A stretch of DNA of 41,574 nucleotides, taken from assembly GCF_002860125.1 (NCBI RefSeq), contig NZ_PGVA01000033.1, forward strand, positions 1-41,574. Direction: 5' to 3'. Below, in pieces: positions 24,151 through 32,558 of this stretch (positions within the stretch are counted from its first letter, which is position 1; each line of letters opens with the position of its first letter). The notes beneath the pieces are model-generated. The model saw only the letters and a list, made by a program, of their open reading frames with translations, made no database searches and had not been told where the DNA came from. Both the position numbers and the translations under genes were made by a program. Source of the DNA: Bacillus canaveralius. GTDB taxonomy: Bacteria > Bacillota > Bacilli > Bacillales > Cytobacillaceae.

Positions 24151-27129
24151 TCACGCCCTCCTTACATCGCACAGGAATGCTTTATATTCCGGTATATTCG
24201 TATTAGCATCACCAATATGAGGAGTCAGGCGATTGGCCGTCTCACCGGTGACGATACCCTTGTAGCCAAAATGCCATGGCATTCCAATCTGGTGCACCTT
24301 TTTGCCTTGCAAGGTATAAGGCTTAAAGCGTTTTGTCACCATCGCGAAAGCCTCGATTTCACCCCTGGCTGAAGACACAATAATTTTGTCCTTATTGCTT
24401 ATCCCTTTTTCTTTGGCAAGCTCCTCGCTGATTTCAATATACATGTGGGACATCAGCTCTGAGAGCCATTCCTGGTTCCTGGTCATCGATCCGGACTGCC
24501 AGTGCTCAGAAACCCGGTACGTTGTCGCAATATACGGGTATTTCGCTGGATCGCCCTTAGGATTCAGTTCTTCCAAGCCAAATTTCACGGCAGGATTTAG
24601 CTGTATACTTGAGAAAGCGTTTGGAATCGGGCTTTCGAACGGTTCATAATGTTCAGGGAACGGCCCTTCGTTCACCCCGGCAAATATCCCGCCAAGGCCA
24701 GTCGGCAACATAAAGAATGCATCTTTTCCGCCTGCTGCATCGGGAGCGCGGTCTTTCGTGAAATCGGGAACATCGTTTCCTGTCCATAGATTTTTCGAAG
24801 CATCCCAGTAAATTCCTACCCTGTCCCTTGACCACGGCTTGCCGCTCGGATCGGTTGATGCCCTGTTATACAGAATCCGCCGGTTCGCCGGCCATGCAAA
24901 CGACCAATTTAAGAAGTTGCCCATGCCCGTATCTTTATTATCGCGGCTCTTTGCGAGATTTTTTCCTTCTTCAGGATAAAAACCGCTGTATATCCAGTTG
25001 CCGCTGCAAGTAGATCCATCATCAGCGAGTTTCGCAAAGCCCGGCACCAGCTTTTTCGTTGCCATATCATACCCGTTGATTTCGCGGCATACAAGATCAA
25101 TGTCGGGATGGTCGCCATGCCCATAATCCCAGGTCATTGCTTTAATTGGCTCGTCTGCCGGATTGGTGCTGTTTTTGTACAATGCCTTGATGCGCGTTGC
25201 GAGCATATGAACAATTTCCAGGTCGGCTTTTGATTCATGCTTTGGTTTAATTGCCTGCCAGCGGTATTGCATCCAACGGCTGCTGTTTGTAATCGACCCT
25301 TCTTTTTCAAAAGACGAGCAGGCAGGCAGATGGAAAACTTCGGTTTGAATCGAAGCCGGATCAGATCCAGCCTCTTTTTGCCAGAAGGCGGATGTTTCCG
25401 TTTCCCAAAGGTCGATCGCGACCATCCATTTCAATTTGCTCAGTGCCTCTTTTTCTTTGCCTGCGTTCGGTCCGCCGACAACGGGGTTTGTGCCGAACAG
25501 GAACAAGCCCTCAAGCTCGCCTTTATACATCGCTTCGAATAGTTTCATATGCGAATAATCTTTTTTCGGTGTCAGCTTTGGTAAATACTGATAGCCAAAC
25601 TCATTATTCTGATTGGCGTTATCCCCGTAGTAAGCTTTCAGCATACTGACATAAAATTTCGGTTTATTTGTCCAGTAACCCGCCTTTGGAGTTACCTTTT
25701 CAAGAAAACCCTTTAAGGTCGCTTCTTCTGGCGCGGCTGTCGGAACTTCCATATAACCGTTTACGTTATTGTAAAGCAGTGCAAAATCGGTCGACCCCTG
25801 GACGTTTGACTCGCCGCGCATCGCATTGATGCCACCGCCCTGTACACCGATGTTGCCAAGCAGCAACTGTAAAATCGTATACGCCCGTACGTTTTGCGTC
25901 CCAACCGTATGCTGGGTTGCTCCCATCGCATACATAATCGTTCCCGCTTTGCCTGGCTTTCCGGTTGACGCGAATGTCTCAGCTACCTTCAAATATGCAT
26001 CCTTCGGTGTCCCGGTTACAGCCGTCACTGTGTCAATGTCATATCTCGAATAATGCTTTTTCAACAGCTGGAAGACAGAGTGGGGGTCCTGAAGCGTTTC
26101 ATCCCTTAAATACTTGTCATCCGGACCTTTTTTGAATGTCCATTTGTTTTTATCATAGCTTCTTGTTGATTGATCATAGCCGCTGAATAATCCATCATCA
26201 AACGAGTAGCTGTCGGCCACGATTAAAGAGGCATTCGTATAGGCTGCCACATATTCTTTATGGAATAGATTATTTTCAAGAATATAATTGATCAATCCGC
26301 CAATAAAGGCGATATCTCCACCTGAACGTAATGGTGCATAAACATCTGCCTGCGTTGATGTCCGTGTATAGCGCGGATCGACAGAAATTACTTTTCCGCC
26401 TTTTTGTTTTGCTTTTAAAATCCATCTCATGCTGATCGGATGATTTTCAGCAGGGTTCGCACCGATAATCATTGCCACATCGGTATGCTGAAGATCGTTC
26501 CAGTGATTTGTCATTGCTCCTCGACCCAATGTTGGTGCCAGACCGGCAACCGTTGAGCTGTGTCATATTCGGGCCTGGTGTTCAATATAGGTTAATCCTA
26601 AACCGGCCCGCAGCAGTTTGCCGATTAAATAAGTTTCCTCATTATCCAGAGCTGCACCGCCAAGGCTTGCGATCGCTTCCGTTTTATTGACAGTCAAGCC
26701 ATTTTCTTTCGTTTTGAACGTGCGATCCCGCGTTTCCTTCGTTTTTTCAGCGATGCGGTTCAACGCCCAATCCCAATCGACTTCTTCCCACTTGCTGCTT
26801 CCGGGCGCACGGTACAGCGGTTTTTTCATCCTGCGGTCCGAAGTATAAACCTGGCGGACCGTTGTCCCTTTACTGCAAAGGCTCCCTTCGTTGATCGGAT
26901 GATCGGGGTCCCCTTCTGTATAGATGACATCGTCCCCTTGCGAATAAACAAGAATCCCGCAGCCTACCCCGCAGTATGGGCAAATCGTCGGTGTCGGCTT
27001 CAGCTCTGCAATCTTAAATTGCTTCGAATCTGCCCAGGCTTTTTTGTCATCAAAGCCAAGTTCCACTACTGCAATCGTAGCTGCCATTGCACCGGACAAT
27101 TTTAAAAATTGCCTTCTAGTAAACTCCAT
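24151..27129 (-). CDS. fdnG: Selenocysteine formate dehydrogenase catalytic subunit FdnG
   Basis: Membrane formate dehydrogenase (FDH-N type) that oxidises formate to CO2 and feeds electrons to FdnH. It is 992 residues if the in-frame TGA at 26563-26565 is read as selenocysteine 189. The twin-arginine signal RRQFLK is at residues 5-10. [4Fe-4S] ligands C50, C53, C57 and C85 follow (CPYCGVGC, SLCSKG). The TGA context ARI-U-HSSTVAGLAPTLGRGAMTNHW matches E. coli FdnG around Sec196. The downstream frame (Mo-bis-MGD domains, GPFPEHYEPFESP, YRVSEHWQSG) is complete. A SECIS-type hairpin follows the TGA. Automatic callers would split it into 188- and 792-residue pieces. The genome must also encode SelA, SelB and tRNA-Sec, not seen here. 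Confidence 0.95.
26527..26565 (-). promoter_or_regulatory. SECIS element with UGA selenocysteine codon in fdnG
   Basis: Counting U of UGA as 1: G15-G16 pair with C31-C32, U17 is bulged, UGCC (18-21) pairs with GGCA (27-30) and the loop is GGUCU (22-26). The bulged U17 and the GGUC at 22-25 are at the same offsets as in the E. coli fdhF/fdnG SECIS, where SelB contacts them. C11-A13 can pair with U37-G39 as a lower stem. Confidence 0.9.
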
Positions 27130-27176
27130 TTACAATCCCCCTCTTCTTACTTGAATAGAACATCTATTAATTAATC

Positions 27177-27944
27177 CTAAAAATTGGATGAACCCCCATC
27201 AGTAACTTCCCGTAAATCTTTAATAATGCGGCCACATGAAGTATAAGGAATCGCCATTTTCCCCCGCAAATAGCCGACTACTTCTATATTTAAGAACTTG
27301 GCGAGCTGGACAGCCTGCTTTGTGGCAGCCGTTCGCGAACCGATTATTGCAAAACCAAATCGCGCTGCTTTTGAAAGCATTTCGTACGAAATCCTTCCGG
27401 TCGTCAGCAAGATGAGCTCTTCTGGATTTAAGCGCTTTCTTAGTGCATGACCAATCATTTTATCGACAGCGTTGTGGCGCCCTATGTCTTCGCGGATCGT
27501 GATCTTCCCGTCCGCCTCAATAAGGCATGCCCCGTGCATACCGCCTGTTTGCAGATACAAAGGTGAGTTTCGGGCGAATTCACTTTGTTTTTTAAGTAAG
27601 TAGCTTAAGTGATATGTGACAGAAGAATGAACTTTTTCAAACTTCTTCACATCTGTCATTGAAAAAAAAGTTACACCTCTGCCGCAGCCTGCGGTATAGT
27701 GTTTCTTTTTTGTAAAAAAAGCTTCTTCTGCAAACTCATTGTTCAGTGAGGCATACAGTGTCAGCGTTTCTTCATTGATCTGAACTTCTTCAATATCATC
27801 TGCCGACTCAATCAATCCCTCTGAATACAAATAACCGTATACCCAATCTTCAAGATCCTGGTTAGTCAGCTGGAATACAGCTATCTCATTACCATTGACG
27901 ATAAGGGTAATCGGATATTCTTCAGGACAGCCTTTCCCGTTCAT
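27177..27944 (-). CDS. fdhD: Formate dehydrogenase sulfurtransferase FdhD
   Basis: Transfers sulfur from a cysteine desulfurase to the bis-MGD cofactor, essential for formate dehydrogenase activity. The 255 residues carry IREDIGRHNAVDKMIGHAL, LTTGRISYEML, ATKQAVQLA and the C-terminal glycine-rich end. The E. coli CxxC loop is represented here by AGCGRG, with a single Cys (C87). It is first in the operon, 47 bp before fdnG, with AAGGGGTGG before the ATG. A Crp/Fnr-type promoter lies about 50 nt upstream. Confidence 0.94.
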   Translation of the reverse strand: MNGKGCPEEYPITLIVNGNEIAVFQLTNQDLEDWVYGYLYSEGLIESADDIEEVQINEETLTLYASLNNEFAEEAFFTKKKHYTAGCGRGVTFFSMTDVKKFEKVHSSVTYHLSYLLKKQSEFARNSPLYLQTGGMHGACLIEADGKITIREDIGRHNAVDKMIGHALRKRLNPEELILLTTGRISYEMLSKAARFGFAIIGSRTAATKQAVQLAKFLNIEVVGYLRGKMAIPYTSCGRIIKDLREVTDGGSSNF

Positions 27945-28000
27945 ACTTCCACCCCTTAGACTCTTTAGAATACAGGTAAAAACACCTTCTCCCCTCTTTC

Positions 28001-28044
28001 ATTTTAAGAGACTTAAAAACAAACAATCTGCGACATTTGTCACA
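28001..28044 (-). promoter_or_regulatory. Crp/Fnr-type promoter of the formate dehydrogenase operon
   Basis: On the minus strand TGTGA-N6-TCGCA (28029-28044) lies upstream of a TAAAAT -10 (28001-28006). With the start near 27994, the box centre is at -42.5, a class II activator position. The 27945-28316 gap also holds the palindrome at 28138-28159 and further TTTGTGA-like motifs. Confidence 0.6.
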
Positions 28045-28137
28045 ATGGATAATTACGCAGTATTTTTATAGTCAAAATGAGAAAAAACGATTTTTACGCA
28101 TGATTAACATGGTCTTAATGAAAAAGAACAAAAAAAA

Positions 28138-28159
28138 TTTTGTCGCAAACGTGACAAAA
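28138..28159. promoter_or_regulatory. Palindrome in the fdhD-pdxK intergenic region
   Basis: TTTTGTC (28138-28144), 8 nt, GACAAAA (28153-28159). It is an inverted repeat midway between the divergent genes and may be an operator. The binding protein is not identifiable. No T-tract or gene end is nearby, so it is not a terminator. Confidence 0.4.
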
Positions 28160-28316
28160 TCTCTTAATCAGTGTTAATTTTTTGTGACCGCTTATCTTAG
28201 AGTTTTCTCAAAAACTGCAAGCCGGTAGTATGAATTTATTGTGATATTCCCTGTTATTGTTATAATTTCTATAAGACATGCGATGATCTATAATCTCCAA
28301 GGAGGAACATAAACAG

Positions 28317-29135
28317 ATGGGTATGAAAAAAGTACTAACGATTGCCGGATCGGATTCGAGCGGCGGTGCCGGAATCCAGGCGGATTTAAAAACATTCCAG
28401 GAGCTCGGTGTGTATGGGATGACCGCGTTAACGACGATTGTGACCATGGATCCGAAAAACGACTGGCACCACAATGTTTTTCCGATTGACATCAAGACGC
28501 TTGAAGCGCAGCTCGAAACGATACTTTCCGTCGGGCTTGATGCGATGAAAACAGGAATGCTTGGTTCGGTAGAGATTATTGAACTGGCTGCAAAGACCAT
28601 CGATGAGAACCAGTTTACGGGCGTGGTGATCGACCCTGTAATGGTTTGCAAAGGGGAAGATGAAGTGCTGCATCCGGAGACTGCAGAAGCTTTGCGTGAC
28701 ATTTTAGTGCCGCGGGCAACGGTTGTCACTCCCAACCTGTTTGAAGCATGGCAGCTTGCAAAGACAGGCCCGATCAAGACGGTTGACGATATGAAAGAAG
28801 CGGCTCTAAAAATCCACGAACTAGGGGCGAAATACGTCCTGATCAAAGGTGGAAGCAAGCTGGAGCATGAAAAAGCGGTTGATCTTCTTTTTGACGGTTC
28901 GGACTTTACGCTTTACGAAACTGAACGGATTGAAACCACCTACACGCACGGTGCGGGCTGTACTTATTCCTCAGCAATTACGGCTGAACTGGCAAAGGGA
29001 AAATCGGTTCCTGACGCAGTTGCAGTGGCGAAAGACTTTATCACTGCAGCGATCAGCCACGGGTTCCAGCTGAACCAATATGTTGGGCCGACAATGCACG
29101 GAGCCTACCGTCATTTTGGCGCAGGAAAACACTGA
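28317..29135 (+). CDS. pdxK: Pyridoxine/hydroxymethylpyrimidine kinase PdxK
   Basis: Ribokinase-like kinase of the ThiD group that phosphorylates pyridoxine, pyridoxal or HMP for vitamin B6 and thiamin salvage. The 272 residues closely match B. subtilis PdxK (YwdB). TIAGSDSSGGAGIQADLKTFQE is at the N-terminus, VIDPVMVCKG in the middle, and the catalytic anion-hole motif THGAGCTYSSAITAELAKG at about 213-231. CAAGGAGGA precedes the ATG. In B. subtilis the gene is close to ung, so the formate/molybdenum operon sits inside that neighbourhood. Confidence 0.93.
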   Translation: MGMKKVLTIAGSDSSGGAGIQADLKTFQELGVYGMTALTTIVTMDPKNDWHHNVFPIDIKTLEAQLETILSVGLDAMKTGMLGSVEIIELAAKTIDENQFTGVVIDPVMVCKGEDEVLHPETAEALRDILVPRATVVTPNLFEAWQLAKTGPIKTVDDMKEAALKIHELGAKYVLIKGGSKLEHEKAVDLLFDGSDFTLYETERIETTYTHGAGCTYSSAITAELAKGKSVPDAVAVAKDFITAAISHGFQLNQYVGPTMHGAYRHFGAGKH

Positions 29136-29159
29136 ACACAGATAAAATCAGTAAGTCAG

Positions 29160-29188
29160 ACAGGGCCGTTTATGTGGCCCTGTTTTTT
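29160..29188 (+). terminator. pdxK terminator
   Basis: An 8-bp GC-rich stem (29160-29167 with 29176-29183) followed by a T run, 25 nt after the stop. Confidence 0.9.
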
Positions 29189-29352
29189 GAGATAATTGTT
29201 ATTACATAAAGAAGCGCTAAGCAATCATGTTTCAAAAGCGGCTGCTTCGCAATTCTCTCTATTATTTAGTAATATAAAGTAGCACTCGCGTTTAAAATGA
29301 TGATTTTATATACAGCTTATATTGAGGAGTTTTTTTGAAAGGGGGAGTACAC

Positions 29353-29700
29353 GTGGAGGTTGTCAGTCAAGAAGAAGTCCAGAAAGCGATTGATCACTTT
29401 GCCAACAAACCAGTGTTTGTCCATATGGAGACGACAAACGGAGCATACGCTTCCCATGTTGACCAATCGTTTTTCTCGGCGGGAGCATATATCCGCAATG
29501 CGAAAATTCAGTATGAACACGGGAGGATAACTGGACCCGGGCCATTCCGTGTCGGCTTGAAGCTTGAGTACGGCTGGGTATATGCGGAAGGAATTACCCA
29601 CTATGAATTCGATGGCGCAGACCGTTTGTTAATGGCCGGTCATGATGCGAACGGGAAGCTGGCTGTTGCCCTGCAAATTAGCCAGTCTCCTTTTGAATAG
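29353..29700 (+). CDS. yojF: YojF family protein (DUF1806)
   Basis: A 115-residue soluble protein of the YojF family, with the family segments VFVHMETTNGAYASH, GAYIRNAKIQYE and GPFRVGLKLEYGWVYAEGLT-like. The molecular function is unknown. It is paired with bshB2 here as in B. subtilis (yojF-yojG), suggesting a link to bacillithiol. Start GTG 29353 lies 7 nt after AAAGGGGG and gives MEVVSQEEV. The TTG at 29335 is in frame but overlaps that ribosome site. Confidence 0.9.
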   Translation: MEVVSQEEVQKAIDHFANKPVFVHMETTNGAYASHVDQSFFSAGAYIRNAKIQYEHGRITGPGPFRVGLKLEYGWVYAEGITHYEFDGADRLLMAGHDANGKLAVALQISQSPFE

Positions 29701-29731
29701 AGCGATTACCGCCCAGAAAGGAATGTATCTA

Positions 29732-30400
29732 ATGGAAAAAGAAAGACACGTACTTGTCGTATTCCCGCACCCGGACGATGAAGCATTTGGTGTGTCCGGA
29801 ACGATTGCCACCCATGTCCGACAAGGTTCCCCGGTAACTTATGCATGTCTGACGCTCGGCGAAATGGGGCGGAATATGGGGAACCCCCCATTTGCAACGC
29901 GGGAAACACTTCCGTTGATTCGTAAGCAAGAGCTTCAAAATGCGGCGAAAGTCCTTGGGATTGCCGATTTGAGAATGATGGGTCTGCGCGATAAAACGGT
30001 TGAATTTGAGGATGAAACAAAGCTGACAGACATGATTACATCTCTGGTTGATGAATTAAATCCATCGCTAGTGATCACGTTTTACCCAGGCTATTCGGTA
30101 CATCCGGATCATGACGCGTCCGGGGCAGCAGTCGTTCGTGCCCTCGAAAAAATACCTGCGGCCAGCCGCCCGAAGCTTCACTGTGTAGCTTTCTCAAACA
30201 ATTGTGTTGAAGAACTCGGCCAGGCTGACATCATCAACGATGTAAGCAAAGTCGCCGATATCAAAATCGAGACGATAAAAGCACATCGGTCCCAAACGCA
30301 ACTGATGGCTGCAGAAATGGAAGAAAAGCTAAAGCATAACGATCCGCAAGCGTTGGCATGGATTAATAACGAGCGGTTTTGGATTTACAAGTTTAAATAG
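29732..30400 (+). CDS. bshB2: Bacillithiol biosynthesis deacetylase BshB2
   Basis: Zinc-dependent PIG-L-family deacetylase that removes the acetyl group from GlcNAc-malate in bacillithiol synthesis. It is 222 residues. The metal motif PHPDDEA is near residues 14-20, and the second His motif HPDHDAS near 114-120. The frame is open upstream into yojF, but ATG 29732 follows AGAAAGGA by 9 nt and gives the normal length. It lies 31 bp after yojF, and both are probably one transcript ended at 30409-30434. Confidence 0.93.
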   Translation: MEKERHVLVVFPHPDDEAFGVSGTIATHVRQGSPVTYACLTLGEMGRNMGNPPFATRETLPLIRKQELQNAAKVLGIADLRMMGLRDKTVEFEDETKLTDMITSLVDELNPSLVITFYPGYSVHPDHDASGAAVVRALEKIPAASRPKLHCVAFSNNCVEELGQADIINDVSKVADIKIETIKAHRSQTQLMAAEMEEKLKHNDPQALAWINNERFWIYKFK

Positions 30401-30408
30401 TCAAATTT

Positions 30409-30434
30409 AAAAAAGAGCCGGCCGGCTCTTTTTT
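30409..30434. terminator. Perfect-palindrome terminator shared by bshB2 and the SRPBCC gene
   Basis: A 26-bp perfect palindrome (13-bp arms) with A6 and T6 ends, able to terminate both convergent genes. It touches the stop codon of the minus-strand gene. Confidence 0.93.
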
Positions 30435-30879
30435 AATTTGTTTTATTTTCTTCCATTACATCTTTTAAATACTGAAGCTGGTTGCCGTCTTCACGTTTAA
30501 TCATTTTGACTAGCAGCGGTTTCGTCAGCTTCATAATGAAGCCGCTCGTCTCAATAGTTGCGGCGAATTCTATCCGGGTCGCTTCGTCCACTTCTTGAAA
30601 GTTATAATCGAAGACGACGCCGAGCCCGTTTGTCTCGCTTTTGACCGTATATGACCGGTTCTCGTTAAATTCGGTGAAAACAACCTCCGCCACCGTCTGC
30701 CGCCCGCTGATATATCTTGTCTCCAAATACTTGGTGCCGGCGCTTATCGGCCCATCGGTTATTTTTTCCGACTTTATGAGGTTCGGCATAAAGTCCGGGG
30801 AGTTTTCCAGATTGACCATAAAAGCAAATACTTCGTTTAAAGGCTTGTCGATCGTAATACTTGTTTGGAAATCAGCCAT
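30433..30879 (-). CDS. SRPBCC (START-like) family protein
   Basis: A 148-residue protein with a START/Bet v1-like ligand-binding fold. It has the N-terminal ITIDKPLNEVFAFMVNLENSPDFMP typical of polyketide-cyclase/CoxG-type members, then alternating strands and a long C-terminal helix. A small hydrophobic ligand is likely, but none can be named. ATG 30879 is chosen since AAAGGAG lies 11 nt upstream; the open ATG at 30924 has no ribosome site. It is a single-gene unit. Confidence 0.85.
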   Translation of the reverse strand: MADFQTSITIDKPLNEVFAFMVNLENSPDFMPNLIKSEKITDGPISAGTKYLETRYISGRQTVAEVVFTEFNENRSYTVKSETNGLGVVFDYNFQEVDEATRIEFAATIETSGFIMKLTKPLLVKMIKREDGNQLQYLKDVMEENKTN

Positions 30880-31001
30880 TTGGACAATTTCTCCTTTATT
30901 GCTGTCAACGCGCTGAATGAGCACTGTCAGTTATCTGCTTATATTATACCCGATTGTGACATACCGGCACAGTTGTGCAAACTTTTTGCTAAAAAAATAA
31001 A

Positions 31002-31030
31002 AGTCCTGACAAGAGTTCCGTGTCAGGATT
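31002..31030 (-). terminator. Terminator of the Crp/Fnr regulator gene
   Basis: A 10-bp stem (31002-31011 with 31021-31030, one G-T pair) followed on the minus strand by a T-rich run, 68 nt after the regulator stop. Confidence 0.8.
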
Positions 31031-31097
31031 GATTGGCGGCGAAAAATAGAACGGTGTATTCAAAGATTAATATTAAGCTGCACCAAAGTATATACTG

Positions 31098-31841
31098 CTA
31101 TAACCGCGAATGAAACAATGAGCAAAACCGGCACCAGTCAATGATAACGATTTCTTTACTGCGCACATCGATAATGCCATCCTTTCTAAGCTTGGAGAAA
31201 ACGCGGCTGACACTTTCCCGCGATGTTCCTACGAGAGAAGCAAACTCCTGGACAGTAATGGGCAGTTCTATATGCATGCGATTACAGCGGGTCGCACCAA
31301 ATTTTGCGGCAAGCCTTTCGAGCGTTTTTAACGTTTTTGTATAAACATCCAACAGAGCAAGGTCCCTCATAATCGAAATCATTTCGCGAAGCTCCGCGCT
31401 CATATAGCGGATAATTTCAATAGAAAGCTCCGGGGACAACATCAGCTCATATTCTAAATCAACCGTATTTAAGAAAGAAATTTCACCATCCTTGACCATT
31501 TTCGCTGTGGCCGGGTAATGACTCCCCGCCTGGTTGAATAGACAAGCTTCGGCAAAAATATCCCCTTTCTTTTTCATACAGACGATGATCTCGTTGCCTT
31601 CTTCGTCCTGCTTCGTTAATTTTACGATTCCGGAATGAACAAAAAACACCCCTTGTGCTTCATCATACTCGGAAATAATTTGCTCGCCTTTTTTATAGCT
31701 TTTCTTGATAATCTGCTTATCTATCACTTGGATTGATTGTCTCGGAAAATTTTTAAACACTTCTATTTTCCTCAAAAAATCTTCAATATCCGTTGGCCGG
31801 ACTGCATGGCTGGACTGTATTCTTTCTTTATAATTGGTCAT
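31098..31841 (-). CDS. Crp/Fnr family transcriptional regulator
   Basis: A 247-residue regulator: a cyclic-nucleotide-fold sensor (about 30-145), a dimer helix (about 146-180) and a winged helix with recognition motif TVQEFASLVGTSRESVSRVFSKL (196-218). Five Cys are present (88, 100, 186, 237, 240). There is no N-terminal Cys cluster like E. coli Fnr. A C-terminal CRFC recalls the C-terminal iron-sulfur site of Bacillus Fnr but is shorter. It is divergent from nosC with palindromes between, so it probably controls the nos genes and itself. The signal (oxygen, NO or redox) is not determined. AAGGGGG fixes the ATG. Confidence 0.9.
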   Translation of the reverse strand: MTNYKERIQSSHAVRPTDIEDFLRKIEVFKNFPRQSIQVIDKQIIKKSYKKGEQIISEYDEAQGVFFVHSGIVKLTKQDEEGNEIIVCMKKKGDIFAEACLFNQAGSHYPATAKMVKDGEISFLNTVDLEYELMLSPELSIEIIRYMSAELREMISIMRDLALLDVYTKTLKTLERLAAKFGATRCNRMHIELPITVQEFASLVGTSRESVSRVFSKLRKDGIIDVRSKEIVIIDWCRFCSLFHSRL

Positions 31842-31879
31842 TCTGTCTACCCCCTTCGACCAATTTCCTTATCCTTTTC

Positions 31880-31922
31880 ATTCTAGCCAAGTCTGGATGT
31901 TTAGAAAGTGAGATTTATCACG
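31880..31922 (-). promoter_or_regulatory. Crp/Fnr-type promoter of the regulator gene
   Basis: AGTGA-N6-TCACG (31907-31922) and, on the minus strand, TAGAAT (31880-31885). With the start at 31873, the box centre is exactly -41.5, suggesting positive autoregulation. Confidence 0.6.
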
Positions 31923-31994
31923 ATCAGTGTCCATGCAGCATGTCAGTTTGATCGCTTTGTACGTCACAGAAGTTTCACAATCGGCCCTGTAAAC

Positions 31995-32037
31995 TGTGCT
32001 TTCTATCACTTTGCCCACGAAGGTAACGAGATAGGAT
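31995..32037 (+). promoter_or_regulatory. Crp/Fnr-type promoter of the nos operon
   Basis: TGTGC-N6-TCACT (31995-32010) and TAGGAT (32032-32037). The inferred start at 32044 puts the box centre at exactly -41.5, class II geometry. No -35 is needed or seen. Confidence 0.65.
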
Positions 32038-32069
32038 AAAAACTGTAGAAACATAAAGGGGGGAAAGCA

Positions 32070-32537
32070 ATGCAAAAAGCGGCAGCCAGTTTCGTTATAT
32101 TTGCATTATTGGGGCTTGGACTCGGTTATTTAGTGTTTGATGTGTTTTCCGGAAAAACGACGGATACGCCTGAATCGACAGCCCCGACCGAGCAGCAGGA
32201 AGAGGCATCGAGTGAAGGCGATAATGCCGCGAACAGCAATCCGGACAGCGAGGGTAACAAGGAGGCGGAAACCGTTGCAGCAGAAGGTAATATCCTTCAA
32301 ACAAAAGGCTGTCTTGGGTGCCACTCCGCAGCTTCTCTTGATCTTAAAGGCGGAGCAACAGGCCCTGATTTATCCCAGGCTTTCAATAATGTTGAAGGAA
32401 AGCATGGAAAACCGCTCGAAGAGTTTTTAAAAGAGCCAACGTCGGCTGTTATGTCGGGTGTCATTAGTGGCAACCCATTAACAGACGAAGAAATCAGCCA
32501 GATTGCAGAATTATTGAAACAAGCTTCAGAAAAATAA
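32070..32537 (+). CDS. nosC: Membrane-anchored c-type cytochrome NosC
   Basis: A 155-residue monoheme cytochrome c. An N-terminal helix (about 4-26) anchors it outside the membrane. A Glu/Ser/Asn-rich linker (about 30-72) follows, then the heme domain with CLGCH (81-85) and probable axial Met128. It sits directly before nosZ, as in Geobacillus-type nosCZ clusters, and is the likely electron donor to NosZ. An AAGGGGGG ribosome site precedes the ATG, and the Fnr-type promoter lies upstream. No nosR is present, consistent with clade II. Confidence 0.9.
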   Translation: MQKAAASFVIFALLGLGLGYLVFDVFSGKTTDTPESTAPTEQQEEASSEGDNAANSNPDSEGNKEAETVAAEGNILQTKGCLGCHSAASLDLKGGATGPDLSQAFNNVEGKHGKPLEEFLKEPTSAVMSGVISGNPLTDEEISQIAELLKQASEK

Positions 32538-32558
32538 GATGAAGGTGGTGCAGCCTGA

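Noticed and set aside
24151-27129. fdnG as a pseudogene or two separate genes
   Set aside because: The only interruption is TGA at the exact Sec position with a SECIS hairpin; both halves are otherwise intact and the second half has no ribosome site of its own.
28208-28858. 216-codon minus-strand open frame
   Set aside because: Antisense to pdxK, Ser-rich composition typical of a shadow frame, no ribosome site.
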